Shown: piece by piece, positions 1 to 7,322 of the stretch
How positions within the stretch are numbered: the first letter of the stretch is position 1
Layout: the number at the start of each line of letters is the position of its first letter
IMG/VR virus record: IMGVR_UViG_3300025872_000300
Location: 1-24,046 of that record
Strand: one strand, 5' to 3'
Source of the DNA: a virus
Length of the DNA: 24,046 nt
Notes under the pieces: generated by a model
Databases searched by the model: none
The model's input: only the letters and a program-made list of their open reading frames with translations
What the model was told of the DNA's origin: nothing
Program-made: the position numbers and the translations under genes

Positions 1-542
1 CTGAGTTCGAGTGTCGGATCCTAGAGAAGAGAAGAGAAGAACAGACATACCCCCCAAAGCCCCCCAAGGGGGGACTCGACACCTTCGCTTCGCTCAGGTC
101 CGAATGGGACCGTCAGCGCGGCCTGCATCGACTCGACCCGAGCCCGAGGAACTCCCGGACGGTCGCCAAAGCCCTCAGGAGGCTGTTAGAGGCGTCGGAA
201 GACGTCGTGATGGCTCACCGTGCCATCGGCTTCTTCTTCGCCTTAGAAGACCGCTGGGTGGCTTCCCGGGGATATGACGGAAAAGCGTTCCTCGACCGCC
301 TCGAGCAGGTCATCGGACGGGCTCAGCGACCCCTCGTTAAGCCCGTCGACGTCAAACCGAACACCGTTACGGAACCGCTCGCCGACCCGGCCGTCGTTCC
401 GCAACTCATCAACCGACTCAAAGGTCGGAGAGCCGCGGGGAATGGTTCCGCCGCAGACCGGACGATTTCATCACCCCAACCGCCATCGTCCGGTGCTCTC
501 CGGCCCCCTTTGGGGAATCGTCAGGAGAACGCGAATGGATAG
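1..542 (+). CDS. Probable replication-type DNA-binding protein, C-terminal part (5' truncated)
   Basis: The reading frame is already open at the left edge (first full codon at base 3) and runs to TAG at 540-542, so the true start lies outside the window. The visible 179 residues begin with a basic stretch and a PPKPPKGG linker. A helical region follows, containing a motif FALEDRWVASRGYDGKAFLD and the helix RLEQVIGRAQRP. Linkers and C-terminal helices of this type occur in phage replication-initiator or helix-turn-helix proteins that bind DNA. No DNA-binding domain is visible here, so the role is inferred. The last 40 or so residues are low complexity, rich in Ser, Pro and Gly, and probably disordered. 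The position just before small accessory genes and the late morphogenesis block fits the end of an early replication module. The GTG at 11 and the GTG/ATG at 207/210 are internal or out-of-frame alternatives and were not preferred. Confidence 0.5.
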   Translation, partial: EFECRILEKRREEQTYPPKPPKGGLDTFASLRSEWDRQRGLHRLDPSPRNSRTVAKALRRLLEASEDVVMAHRAIGFFFALEDRWVASRGYDGKAFLDRLEQVIGRAQRPLVKPVDVKPNTVTEPLADPAVVPQLINRLKGRRAAGNGSAADRTISSPQPPSSGALRPPLGNRQENANG

Positions 543-789
543 GAACGATCCGAACTGGCCGATCCCCGGGCAGGCCGCCGACTTCAAGTCGGCAGAGCAC
601 GACCCGCAGATGCGCGCCGTCATCGAGAAGATCGACGACGACATCTCCATCTGCTTCATCTTCGAGGGCTCGCTCTCGCAGAAGAAGCGGTACTACGTCC
701 GCGAGACCGCCGAGTGGCCCGACCGCATTGCCGAGACGCTCGAGGCCATGGCCGCCGAGATTCGCCGGCTGAGGGAGCCGAGCACGTGA
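535..789 (+). CDS. Small phage protein of unknown function (84 aa)
   Basis: The ATG at 535 is preceded by AGGAGA (523-528) at 6 nt spacing and overlaps the end of the upstream gene by 8 nt. The frame stays open upstream to 274, but that extension would lie wholly inside the previous gene, so 535 is the better start. The protein is acidic to neutral. Its N-terminal half has a pattern MRAVIEKIDDDISICFIFEG that reads as a helix followed by a beta strand. Its C-terminus is a helix rich in Ala, Glu and Arg. I recognise no catalytic motif, membrane segment or family. It is the first of a run of tightly coupled small genes before the packaging genes, the usual place for host-takeover or DNA-metabolism accessory proteins, but this is context only. 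Confidence 0.72.
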   Translation: MDRNDPNWPIPGQAADFKSAEHDPQMRAVIEKIDDDISICFIFEGSLSQKKRYYVRETAEWPDRIAETLEAMAAEIRRLREPST

Positions 790-1028
790 GCTGGCATCCG
801 CTCAACAAGCCGTCGGTCATCGCCGCGAAGGCGACGGTCGAGCAGATCGAGGACTGCCTCCGTCACTCCGAGGCATCGTTCGAGTCTCAGGCCACGCGCC
901 TGAAGTACTACCGCAAGGTCGGCGAGCCCGTCCACATCCGACGGCTCGTCAGCGTGATCGAAGGAATCGAGAAGAAGATCGTCAACCTCAAGGAAGCCCT
1001 TCGTCTGAAGGGGATGGAGAAGTCATGA
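786..1028 (+). CDS. Small helical phage protein of unknown function (80 aa)
   Basis: The GTG start at 786 overlaps the preceding stop in a GTGA arrangement, and GAGGGAG (771-777) sits 8 nt upstream as a ribosome binding site. The frame is open further upstream (to 714), but that part would be read inside the previous gene. The protein is predicted to be almost entirely helical. Residues from about 15 to the end form amphipathic segments rich in Lys, Glu, Ile and Leu, including a C-terminal stretch IEGIEKKIVNLKEALRLKG that could form a short coiled coil. Single Cys, no metal-binding set, no membrane segment. I do not recognise the family. Coupled translation with both neighbours suggests it is made with them at similar levels. 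Confidence 0.7.
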   Translation: MSWHPLNKPSVIAAKATVEQIEDCLRHSEASFESQATRLKYYRKVGEPVHIRRLVSVIEGIEKKIVNLKEALRLKGMEKS

Positions 1029-1333
1029 GCAAGGAACCCCGCAACCCGGCCGACGTCATCAAAGACCATCTCGAAGCTCAGCAGCAGTCGTACTACCACG
1101 AGCCGTCGATCTACATGACCTACTGCGAGCAGGTGCTGCAGGTGACGAAGCGGCCGCAGTCCTGGTCGGTGTTCAACCTGACCACGGGCCGCCTCAAGTC
1201 GCTCGACGATCGGTCCTTCACGAAGTTCTTCAACGACTTCATGAAGCAGCGCATGCTGTCGGCGTTCGAGATCGACAGGAACGACGGCATGGACCTCAAG
1301 CGCGTCCGCGACGGCGTCGAGGAGGACGGCTGA
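1025..1333 (+). CDS. Phage protein of unknown function (102 aa)
   Basis: ATG at 1025 overlaps the previous stop (ATGA). The protein contains a charged N-terminal helix, a Tyr-rich stretch around residues 23-32, and a central segment PQSWSVFNLTTGRLKSLDDRSFTKFFNDFMKQR that looks like a small mixed alpha/beta fold. The C-terminus is acidic. No motif for an enzyme, metal site or membrane anchor is visible and I do not recognise a family. The gene lies in the coupled cassette of small genes. Its last codons carry GGAGG (1321-1325), which serves as the ribosome binding site of the next gene, tying the two together. Confidence 0.72.
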   Translation: MSKEPRNPADVIKDHLEAQQQSYYHEPSIYMTYCEQVLQVTKRPQSWSVFNLTTGRLKSLDDRSFTKFFNDFMKQRMLSAFEIDRNDGMDLKRVRDGVEEDG

Positions 1334-1698
1334 TGTACCGCTCGTACTGCTGCCGCAAAAAGCCCGACCTCGTCCGCATCGACGACATGGTCGCGTACTT
1401 CTGCGGCAACGAACAATGTGAGACGTTCGTCTTCCAGTACACCCCCGGCGAGGACCTCGAAGAACTCGCCGAGTGGTGGAACATCAAGTGCGGACGAATC
1501 GAAGTGTCGAAGAGTCTGTGCCGACTCATCATCAAGGCCGACCTTCCGAAGCGACTTCACCACGAGTTCGAACAGCAGAACCTTTACGAAATCGCCGACC
1601 TCAAACATCTCCGACCGATCCAGCTGAAGCGGAAGTTCCGCCTCACCCTCGGAGAAGTGGCCCGGCTTTGGAAAACGGCAGGACTTAAAGATGCCTGA
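1333..1698 (+). CDS. Cys-containing protein with possible helix-hairpin-helix C-terminus (121 aa)
   Basis: ATG at 1333 shares one base with the preceding TGA, and GGAGG (1321-1325) lies 7 nt upstream, so the start is well supported. The N-terminal 30 residues hold four cysteines (C6, C7, C24, C29) spaced in a way that could bind zinc. The C-terminal region from about residue 70 (ADLPKRLHHEFEQQNLYEIADLK and beyond, ending in a helix before LWKTAGL) resembles helix-hairpin-helix folds such as the C-terminal domain of RNA polymerase alpha, which bind nucleic acid without sequence specificity. This resemblance was judged by eye and is weak. Together they suggest a nucleic-acid-binding accessory protein, but no reaction can be assigned. 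The end overlaps the next gene by 8 nt. Confidence 0.68.
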   Translation: MYRSYCCRKKPDLVRIDDMVAYFCGNEQCETFVFQYTPGEDLEELAEWWNIKCGRIEVSKSLCRLIIKADLPKRLHHEFEQQNLYEIADLKHLRPIQLKRKFRLTLGEVARLWKTAGLKDA

Positions 1699-1858
1699 GA
1701 AAAACGTCTACACCCTCGCGGAAATCATCCCGGCGTCCATCGCCGGGAAGAAGGACCAGATCCTCGTGTGGCACTGCCCGAAGTGCACCAAGTACTTCGT
1801 GCAGATCCTCTCGCAGAAGGCTCCGGCCATCTGCTCGAACTGCATCGAGGTGAAGTGA
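1691..1858 (+). CDS. Small zinc-ribbon protein (55 aa)
   Basis: This short gene runs from ATG at 1691 to TGA at 1856-1858. It overlaps the previous gene by 8 nt and shares one base with the ATG of the glycosyltransferase. AGGA (1680-1683) provides a ribosome binding site 7 nt ahead. The protein has two CxxC pairs, C29-x2-C32 and C48-x2-C51, separated by a short hydrophobic strand, the layout of a zinc ribbon. Residues 1-25 read as a helix and an extended segment with no further motif. Phage zinc ribbons of this size commonly bind nucleic acid or act as adaptors, but here no partner is evident. The chaining with neighbours on both sides and the strict CxxC pairs make it a convincing real gene despite its size. 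Confidence 0.75.
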   Translation: MPEKNVYTLAEIIPASIAGKKDQILVWHCPKCTKYFVQILSQKAPAICSNCIEVK

Positions 1859-2931
1859 TGTATCGGGGCTACCTCTACACCGACGACCCCGAAGCGCACC
1901 GCACGCTGGGCCCCGACAGCCGAAAGGCCGGGGCCATGCACATGCACATCCAACCGCTCAGCACCCTCGAGATGCATGGCTTTCCTCGGAATGCCACGTG
2001 CGTCATGGTCTACGGCGAGGGTGCGCCGGCGCGTGAGAAGTTCCGACCCTTCGAACAGAAGAAGTTCCGGGTCATGGAAAGCCTGCCGACGTGGAACGAC
2101 ATCGCCAAGACGACCGAACTCGTGGGGCTCGCCCAACTGCGCGACCCTCACTTCTTCGCGCCGCGCGTGTCGATCATCGTAACCACGCACCGCCAGGACA
2201 AGTTCTACGAGGGTCCGTTCCAACGGTCGATCAAGCGGCAGATTTTTAAGGACTTCGAGATTGTCGTCGTCCACGACGGCGAGGAACCGGGGCCGCTTAA
2301 GGGCGTCGACACTCAGGTCGGCATGCCCGAGGTCAACCGCATCGGCTACCTCAAGGGCATGGCCGTCGCCGCGGCCCGTGCCCCGATCGTCGTCGAGCTC
2401 GACCACGATGACGAACTTCTGCCCGACGCCCTCGAGCGCATCGTGCAGACGTTCGACTTCATGCCGTGGGTCGGATTCGTCTATTCGAAGTTCGCCGAGA
2501 TCAAGATCGACGGCACGTGCAACGAGTACGGTGGTTACCTATGGAACTACGAAACCGTCGAGAAAGACGGCCGGACATTCCGAGTCGGTGACCTCCACGA
2601 CGTCGAGAGCAAGTGCATCGTCGACGGCAAGGTCGATCCCGTGATCATGCACATGGGTCTGTGCCCGAACCACGTCCGAGCGTGGCGGCGTGCCGACTAC
2701 TTCAAGGTTGGCGGGTACTCCGACCTGCCGTGGTGCGACGACTACGATCTGATGATTCGCTTCCGGCTCGCCGGCGTCCGCATGTACGGCATCAACGAGC
2801 TGCTCTACATCCAGTACCTCGGCGACTCGACGTGGGTCAAAGACCCCGCGATGCTTACGCGCGGCATGCTGTCCGTTCAGTCGGCCTACAAGAAGGAAAT
2901 GGCTATCAAGCTCGGCGCTAGAATGGAGTGA
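1858..2931 (+). CDS. Family 2 (GT-A fold) glycosyltransferase
   Basis: This 357-residue protein carries the hallmarks of inverting GT-A glycosyltransferases, which move a sugar from a nucleotide-sugar donor to an acceptor. Visible motifs in order are the nucleotide-binding strand RVSIIVTTHR (about 103-112), FEIVVVHDGEEPG (about 133-145), the metal/donor-binding DHDD (182-185), GGYSD (about 285-289) and CDDYDL (293-298), the last in the place of the catalytic-base ED motif. The N-terminal 100 residues precede the GT-A core and are unrecognised. No signal peptide or membrane segment is seen, so it is probably cytoplasmic. ATG 1858 abuts the zinc-ribbon stop. A GTG at 1768 in the same frame would overlap that gene and was rejected. 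In phages such enzymes glycosylate phage DNA, virion proteins or host surface sugars; the sequence does not say which. Confidence 0.85.
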   Translation: MYRGYLYTDDPEAHRTLGPDSRKAGAMHMHIQPLSTLEMHGFPRNATCVMVYGEGAPAREKFRPFEQKKFRVMESLPTWNDIAKTTELVGLAQLRDPHFFAPRVSIIVTTHRQDKFYEGPFQRSIKRQIFKDFEIVVVHDGEEPGPLKGVDTQVGMPEVNRIGYLKGMAVAAARAPIVVELDHDDELLPDALERIVQTFDFMPWVGFVYSKFAEIKIDGTCNEYGGYLWNYETVEKDGRTFRVGDLHDVESKCIVDGKVDPVIMHMGLCPNHVRAWRRADYFKVGGYSDLPWCDDYDLMIRFRLAGVRMYGINELLYIQYLGDSTWVKDPAMLTRGMLSVQSAYKKEMAIKLGARME

Positions 2932-3251
2932 TGAAGGAGAGCGATATCCAACGGCAGATCGTGCAGTGGGCAAAGTCCAATCCGCACCTCGTGCCGTGCC
3001 TCTTCCGAGTCAACAGCGGGACGTTCCAGTCCTTCACCGGGTACATCGTGGCGGGGGCCCCGAAAGGGACCCCCGACCTTATTGGGTACCTGCCCGACGG
3101 GCGCATGCTGGCCGTCGAGGTCAAGGGTCCGAAGGGCGTGCGATCCGTCGAACAGGTCGAGTGGTCGAAGAAGGCGAAGAGCCACGGCTGCAAGGTGCTC
3201 TGCGTCCAAAGCCTGCAGGCGTTCGTCAAGGCTCTGCTCGACGTAGAATAG
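2931..3251 (+). CDS. VRR-NUC domain endonuclease
   Basis: A 106-residue stand-alone nuclease of the PD-(D/E)XK superfamily. The signature is GTPDL (46-50, acidic D49) followed by AVEVKG (61-66, E63 and K65), with an N-terminal helix ending at RVNSG (26-30) and a downstream VEQ containing Q75. Length and motif order match single-domain VRR-NUC proteins, known from phages and restriction-type enzymes. Some members cut DNA junctions or branched structures, which would help clear replicated DNA before packaging. ATG 2931 shares its first base with the upstream stop. A GTG three bases earlier is possible but is badly placed relative to GGAG (2925-2928). It sits directly before the small terminase, so a role at the replication/packaging interface is a reasonable inference. 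Confidence 0.85.
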   Translation: MKESDIQRQIVQWAKSNPHLVPCLFRVNSGTFQSFTGYIVAGAPKGTPDLIGYLPDGRMLAVEVKGPKGVRSVEQVEWSKKAKSHGCKVLCVQSLQAFVKALLDVE

Positions 3252-3255
3252 AGCC

Positions 3256-3705
3256 ATGATCGCCAAGAACGACTACGTGCCCGAAAACCCGTACAAGTGG
3301 GACAAGGTCAAGGAGCGTTTCCTCAAGGCTCTGCGGCAGGGTGCGACCCGAGGACAGGCCGCGAAGCGGTGCGCCATCGACACCGAGACCGTGCGCAGGT
3401 GGGCAAGGAATGCGGAGATTGAGGCTGAAATGGCCGCCGCGGAGGAGGAGTTCTTCGACATGCTCGAGGAAGCCGTGCTCTGCAAAGACGTCGTCAAGCC
3501 GACGGTCACCGAGGGCGGCGAGGTTCAGATGATCGTCAACCCTGACCGCGCCCTGAAGATCCTGCAGACCAAGGCCGAAGGTTGGCGCGTGAAGACCGCC
3601 GTCGAGCACTCGGGCAAGTTGTCCATCATGGAACTGATCGAGGGCAAGGGCGATGAATCCAACCGACTCTCCGGCTCCATCTCCGACATCGACACTGTCG
3701 AGTGA
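3256..3705 (+). CDS. terS: Terminase small subunit
   Basis: A 149-residue protein with an N-terminal helix-turn-helix. The helix FLKALRQGATRGQAAKRC (about 22-39) is followed by AIDTETVRRWARN (40-52), a recognition-helix pattern typical of small terminase subunits. An acidic helical central region (EIEAEMAAAEEEFFDMLEEAV) follows, likely the oligomerisation domain. TerS recognises the phage packaging site and hands the DNA to the large subunit. The family is not strongly conserved, so the call rests on the fold pattern plus its place immediately upstream of an unmistakable large terminase. Only 4 nt separate it from the nuclease gene and no strong ribosome binding site is seen, so re-initiation is likely. 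Its last 53 nt overlap the large-subunit gene. Confidence 0.83.
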   Translation: MIAKNDYVPENPYKWDKVKERFLKALRQGATRGQAAKRCAIDTETVRRWARNAEIEAEMAAAEEEFFDMLEEAVLCKDVVKPTVTEGGEVQMIVNPDRALKILQTKAEGWRVKTAVEHSGKLSIMELIEGKGDESNRLSGSISDIDTVE

Positions 3706-5023
3706 CGGACGGTTCGCCGAGAAGGTTCTCGGGTGGAAGCCGTGGGAAGCCCAGTTGCGGATCATGCGGTCGATCCGCGACCACCGTCGAACGCTCGTCA
3801 TGGCCGGGCACGCCGTCGGCAAGACGCGCACGCTCGCCAGCCTGATCATCGAGTGGATGGCCATGCGGCCGGGCGCGCGCGTCGTCTGTACCGCGACCAC
3901 GAACAAGCAGGTGCACTCGATCCTGTGGGCCGAGGTCAGGAAACTGATCGACCGCGCGCCATACCTGATCGGCGGCGAACTCAAGGAAACCAAGTGGCGG
4001 TTCCGAGACCGCCTGGCTGAGGCGCTGTCGGTCGACGATCCGACCGCCATTCAAGGCGTTCACGGCCGCGCCAACCTCGTCGTCGTTGACGAGGCCGAGG
4101 GCGTTCACCAGTCCATGTGGGATTCGCTCGAGACCCTGCTCTCGTCGAAGGGCTCGCGGATGGTGCTGTGCTTTAACCCGGTCACGACCTCGGGCTACTG
4201 CTACGAGGCCGCCCAGCGCCCCGACCTGTTCAACGTGATCTCCGTGTCGTGCCTCGACCACCCGAACGTGCGCGAGCGTCGGCAGGTCATCGAGGGCGCG
4301 GTCACCCACGAGTGGATCGAGGAGATGCGGCAGCGGCACGGCGAAGACTCGCCGTTCTGGTCGTCGCGCGTGCTTGGTCGGTTCCCGGCCTCGTCGACCA
4401 ACTCGCTCGTCACCATGACCGAACTGATGGACAGCGACGCTCCCACACAGGTCGTCGACGAGCCCCGCATCGGCCTCGACGTCGCCCGGTTCGGCGACGA
4501 CCGCTCGGTGCTCGTGGTGCTCGACCGCAGCCGCACGGTCATCGAGTGCCAGTCATGGACGAAGACCGACCTGATGGAGACGACAGGCCGCCTCCGCGAT
4601 GCCATGCGCCGGCACGGCGTGGCGTCCAGGCGCGTCGGCGTCGACGTGTGCGGCATGGGTGCCGGGGTCGTCGACCGCCTCGCCGAGGACGGGATTCGGT
4701 GCACGCCAGTCGACTTCGGGTCAGCCGCGGATGGCGACTGGGGGCCCGTTGTCGGCCGCGAGGCGCAGTTCACCAACCGCCGCTCCGAGTTGCACTGGGT
4801 GGCGCGGTCGCTCCTTCGCCGTCGCGAGCTCCGCATCCCGGCACAATGGAAGGAGATTTGGGCCGACCTCTGTGCGCCGTCGTACTGGTTCGACGGTCGC
4901 GGCAGAATCGCCGTCGAATCGAAAGACGAGATCAAGGCACGCATCAAGCGGTCGCCGGACTTCTCCGACGCGGTCCTGATCGCGCTCGGGGCCGGGGGCA
5001 CCAAGAGGCCGATGATTCAATGA
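3653..5023 (+). CDS. terL: Terminase large subunit (packaging ATPase/nuclease)
   Basis: A 456-residue motor that translocates DNA into the prohead and cuts it. The ATPase half has Walker A GHAVGKT (52-58), Walker B LVVVDEAEG (142-150, D146/E147) and a coupling motif FNP (174-176). The nuclease half has the RNase H-fold acidic triad in GLDVARFGDD (D276), VGVDVCGMGAG (D331) and PDFSDAVL (D436/D439). Length and motif spacing are normal and nothing essential is missing. ATG 3653 lies inside the end of terS; AGGG and AAGGG stretches (3641-3650) precede it and no better in-frame start exists before the conserved region. The first 20 residues are Pro/Ser/Thr-rich and probably flexible. The stop overlaps the portal start (ATGA), linking packaging motor and portal expression. 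Confidence 0.97.
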   Translation: MNPTDSPAPSPTSTLSSDGRFAEKVLGWKPWEAQLRIMRSIRDHRRTLVMAGHAVGKTRTLASLIIEWMAMRPGARVVCTATTNKQVHSILWAEVRKLIDRAPYLIGGELKETKWRFRDRLAEALSVDDPTAIQGVHGRANLVVVDEAEGVHQSMWDSLETLLSSKGSRMVLCFNPVTTSGYCYEAAQRPDLFNVISVSCLDHPNVRERRQVIEGAVTHEWIEEMRQRHGEDSPFWSSRVLGRFPASSTNSLVTMTELMDSDAPTQVVDEPRIGLDVARFGDDRSVLVVLDRSRTVIECQSWTKTDLMETTGRLRDAMRRHGVASRRVGVDVCGMGAGVVDRLAEDGIRCTPVDFGSAADGDWGPVVGREAQFTNRRSELHWVARSLLRRRELRIPAQWKEIWADLCAPSYWFDGRGRIAVESKDEIKARIKRSPDFSDAVLIALGAGGTKRPMIQ

Positions 5024-7305
5024 ACATCTTCCAACGCATCGCCGCCGGGGTCCGCACCGCGATCCAACCGCCAGCGACCACGAAGTCATTCGACCCCGCC
5101 TTCACGATCATCAACCAGACCATCGCCAAGGGCGACGCGGCGATCACCGACCCGTACTCGCAATCGCCGTGGGTGTACGCAGCGGTGCGCGCGCTCGGCA
5201 GATATACCGCCTCGGTGCCCATCGTTATTCGCACGGGATCGAAGCGCGGCGGCGAGGGCGATGCGGTCGCCGACAGCGACCCGTGGCAACGCCTATTCGA
5301 CAAGCCGTCTCCGCTCGCGTCGACGTACTCCCTCCTCGAGGGCATCTCGTCGTTCCTCGACATCCACGGCGAGGCGTTCATCGTGGCGTTCGGCGAAGGC
5401 GCGGCCCCGTTCAAGAAGGGGCAGATCCCCCGCGAGTTGATGCTCATCAACCCGGCCTACGTCACCGTCAACGTCGACAAGCGGTCGAGCCTGGTGCTCG
5501 GCTACACCTACCAAGGACCGCAGGGCGGTCAGGTCGCGTTTGCGGCCGATTCCGTCTGCCACATCAAGACCTTCAATCCGAACGACCCGACGCGCGGTCT
5601 GTCGCCGATTCAGTCGGTGCTGCTCTCGCTCGGGTTCGACGTGAAGGCTACGGCCTACAACAACGCGCTCCTGTCGAACGGGGCCGACCCGGGCGGCATC
5701 CTCTACAGCGACACGCCGCTCGACGTCTCCGAGGTCGAGGCCCTGCGTGCGCAATGGGAGGACCGTCACCGCGGCGCGATCCGAGCGGCCCGTCTCGCCA
5801 TCCTCTCGGGCGGCCTCAAGTACGAGCAGTCGAAGACGACTCCGAAGGACATGGCATTCAAGGAGTTCATGGACCTGCATCGCGAGCAGATTCTCGCGGT
5901 GCTCGGCGTGAACCCGTTCGACGTTGCGCAGACGCCCGAGTACAACCGCGCGGCCGCGCTCGCCGCTCGAGCGCAGACGTGGGAGAACACGGTCGTGCCG
6001 CGCCTGCGGCAGATCGAGGACGCCTTCTGGTCATGGCTTTTCGAGCCGTACTCGGTAAGGCAGACGCGCGACACTTGGCTCACGTTCGACTTGACGGGCA
6101 TCGAGGCCCTGCAGCCCAACATGACCGAGAAGTTGCAGCAGGCCAACAGCCTGTCGATGCTCGGCTACACGGCCGATCAGATCAACGAGCGGCTCGATCT
6201 GGGCATGCCCGAGGCACCTGCCGACGTTCTCGATGTCGTCGCTGACGAGACTCCTGCAGGAGCAGAGCCGATTGTCTCGGACGCCACGTCTGTCGCCGAG
6301 ACCGCGATGAACGGCGCGCAGGTAACGTCGCTCGTCGAGATCGTGCAGTCAGTTGCCGAAGGAACTTTGCCCGCGGATTCGGCGATCGCCATGCTGCTGA
6401 TCGCGTTCCCGACCATCTCGGAAGAGGAAGCCCGAGCTTTGATTGAACCGGCTGCTGCCTCGACGCCAACTCAAGCCCCGCCGCCTCCGGCACCCGTTCC
6501 CTCCGACAGCACACCTCCGCCCGAACCGGAGCAGCGGGGCGTCTTACACCGTCATGAAATCTGCAAGGCCATCGGCAAACAGTTGCCGCGTCAGGTACGC
6601 AATGTCCGACGCAAGGTCCAACAACTTCAACAGGATCACGCCAAGGAAATCTTGAAGAGGTTGAGGGATCTTCCCCAGTTCAAAGCCGTCGGCGACCTGC
6701 CGGAACTGACCGAGGCCGAACTCAACAAGATCTTGGGAACTCCCAAAGAATGGCGCGAAGCGGCCGAGGAGTATCTCAAAGGGGTTCTTGACCCCGTCGC
6801 GACCTACGCTCTGAACTCCGCCAAGACCCAGTTCGGCGGCTTTGAGATCGTCGACATTCGCGATCCGAAGTGGTACGCCAAGGCGGCGTCGCAGACGGCC
6901 TCCATGGTCAAGGTCGAGACCAACCGCCGCGAGGCGTTCCGCTCTGCCCTCGTCGACGTGTTCCGCACCGCGGGGGCAGGCGACATCAACGAAATCAGCC
7001 GCACGCTCGAGGCCAAGTTCTCCTCGGAAATCCCGTCAAATGCCGACACCGTCGCTCGCACCGAGTCGGCGATGCTGATTCAGAACGTCAAGGAGACAGC
7101 CGCGACGGACGAGGGGTTCACCCACAAGACCTGGACGACGGCGGGAGACCTGTCCGTTCGTGCGTCCCACGCCGCGATCGACAACGAAACCGTACCGATC
7201 TCCGACAAGTTCTCTAACGGCCTGATGTACCCGTCTCAGATGGGAGGCCCTCCGGAGGAGGTGATCAACTGCCGTTGTGACGTCGTGTACCGAGTGATCG
7301 ACTAG
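5020..7305 (+). CDS. Portal protein fused to SPP1 gp7/MuF-type head morphogenesis domain
   Basis: A 761-residue polypeptide. Residues 1 to about 410 are an HK97-type portal, the dodecameric channel through which DNA enters and leaves the head; recognisable stretches include QSPWVYAAVRALGRYTASVP near 47-66, the HIKTFNP segment and FREFMD-like HREQILAVLGVNPFDVA. A helical segment (about 430-475, with QVTSLVEIVQSVAEGTLP) and a proline-rich linker (about 477-507) follow. The C-terminal domain (about 510-761) ends in the SPP1 gp7/Mu F signature: ARTESAML near 675, the KTWTTAGD strand and NCRC (750-753). In most phages this head-morphogenesis protein is a separate gene after the portal, so this is a fusion. 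ATG 5020 overlaps the terL stop; the longer open frame upstream is an out-of-frame shadow of terL. Confidence 0.95.
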   Translation: MNIFQRIAAGVRTAIQPPATTKSFDPAFTIINQTIAKGDAAITDPYSQSPWVYAAVRALGRYTASVPIVIRTGSKRGGEGDAVADSDPWQRLFDKPSPLASTYSLLEGISSFLDIHGEAFIVAFGEGAAPFKKGQIPRELMLINPAYVTVNVDKRSSLVLGYTYQGPQGGQVAFAADSVCHIKTFNPNDPTRGLSPIQSVLLSLGFDVKATAYNNALLSNGADPGGILYSDTPLDVSEVEALRAQWEDRHRGAIRAARLAILSGGLKYEQSKTTPKDMAFKEFMDLHREQILAVLGVNPFDVAQTPEYNRAAALAARAQTWENTVVPRLRQIEDAFWSWLFEPYSVRQTRDTWLTFDLTGIEALQPNMTEKLQQANSLSMLGYTADQINERLDLGMPEAPADVLDVVADETPAGAEPIVSDATSVAETAMNGAQVTSLVEIVQSVAEGTLPADSAIAMLLIAFPTISEEEARALIEPAAASTPTQAPPPPAPVPSDSTPPPEPEQRGVLHRHEICKAIGKQLPRQVRNVRRKVQQLQQDHAKEILKRLRDLPQFKAVGDLPELTEAELNKILGTPKEWREAAEEYLKGVLDPVATYALNSAKTQFGGFEIVDIRDPKWYAKAASQTASMVKVETNRREAFRSALVDVFRTAGAGDINEISRTLEAKFSSEIPSNADTVARTESAMLIQNVKETAATDEGFTHKTWTTAGDLSVRASHAAIDNETVPISDKFSNGLMYPSQMGGPPEEVINCRCDVVYRVID

Positions 7306-7322
7306 TTCCCGAGGGCGACATA

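Noticed and set aside
60-73. CCCCCC-AA-GGGGGG inverted repeat as a terminator
   Set aside because: The loop is only 2 nt, no T-run follows, and it lies inside the open frame of the left-edge gene, where it codes for the PPKGG linker.
11-277. Separate gene from GTG at 11
   Set aside because: Arg/Pro-rich composition typical of an out-of-frame reading; the third frame gives a sensible protein from the left edge through the same region.
504-515. CCCCC-TTT-GGGG hairpin before the gene at 535 as a regulatory element
   Set aside because: Short, coding for the previous gene's C-terminus, and outside the AGGAGA ribosome binding site. No support beyond the pairing itself.
1768-1857. Longer glycosyltransferase start at GTG 1768
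   Set aside because: It would lie over the zinc-ribbon gene, which has its own ribosome binding site and CxxC pairs; the ATG at 1858 is coupled to its stop.
4249-5019. Long N-terminal extension of the portal fusion
   Set aside because: Arg/Pro-rich shadow of the terminase large subunit read in another frame; portal sequence starts at ATG 5020.
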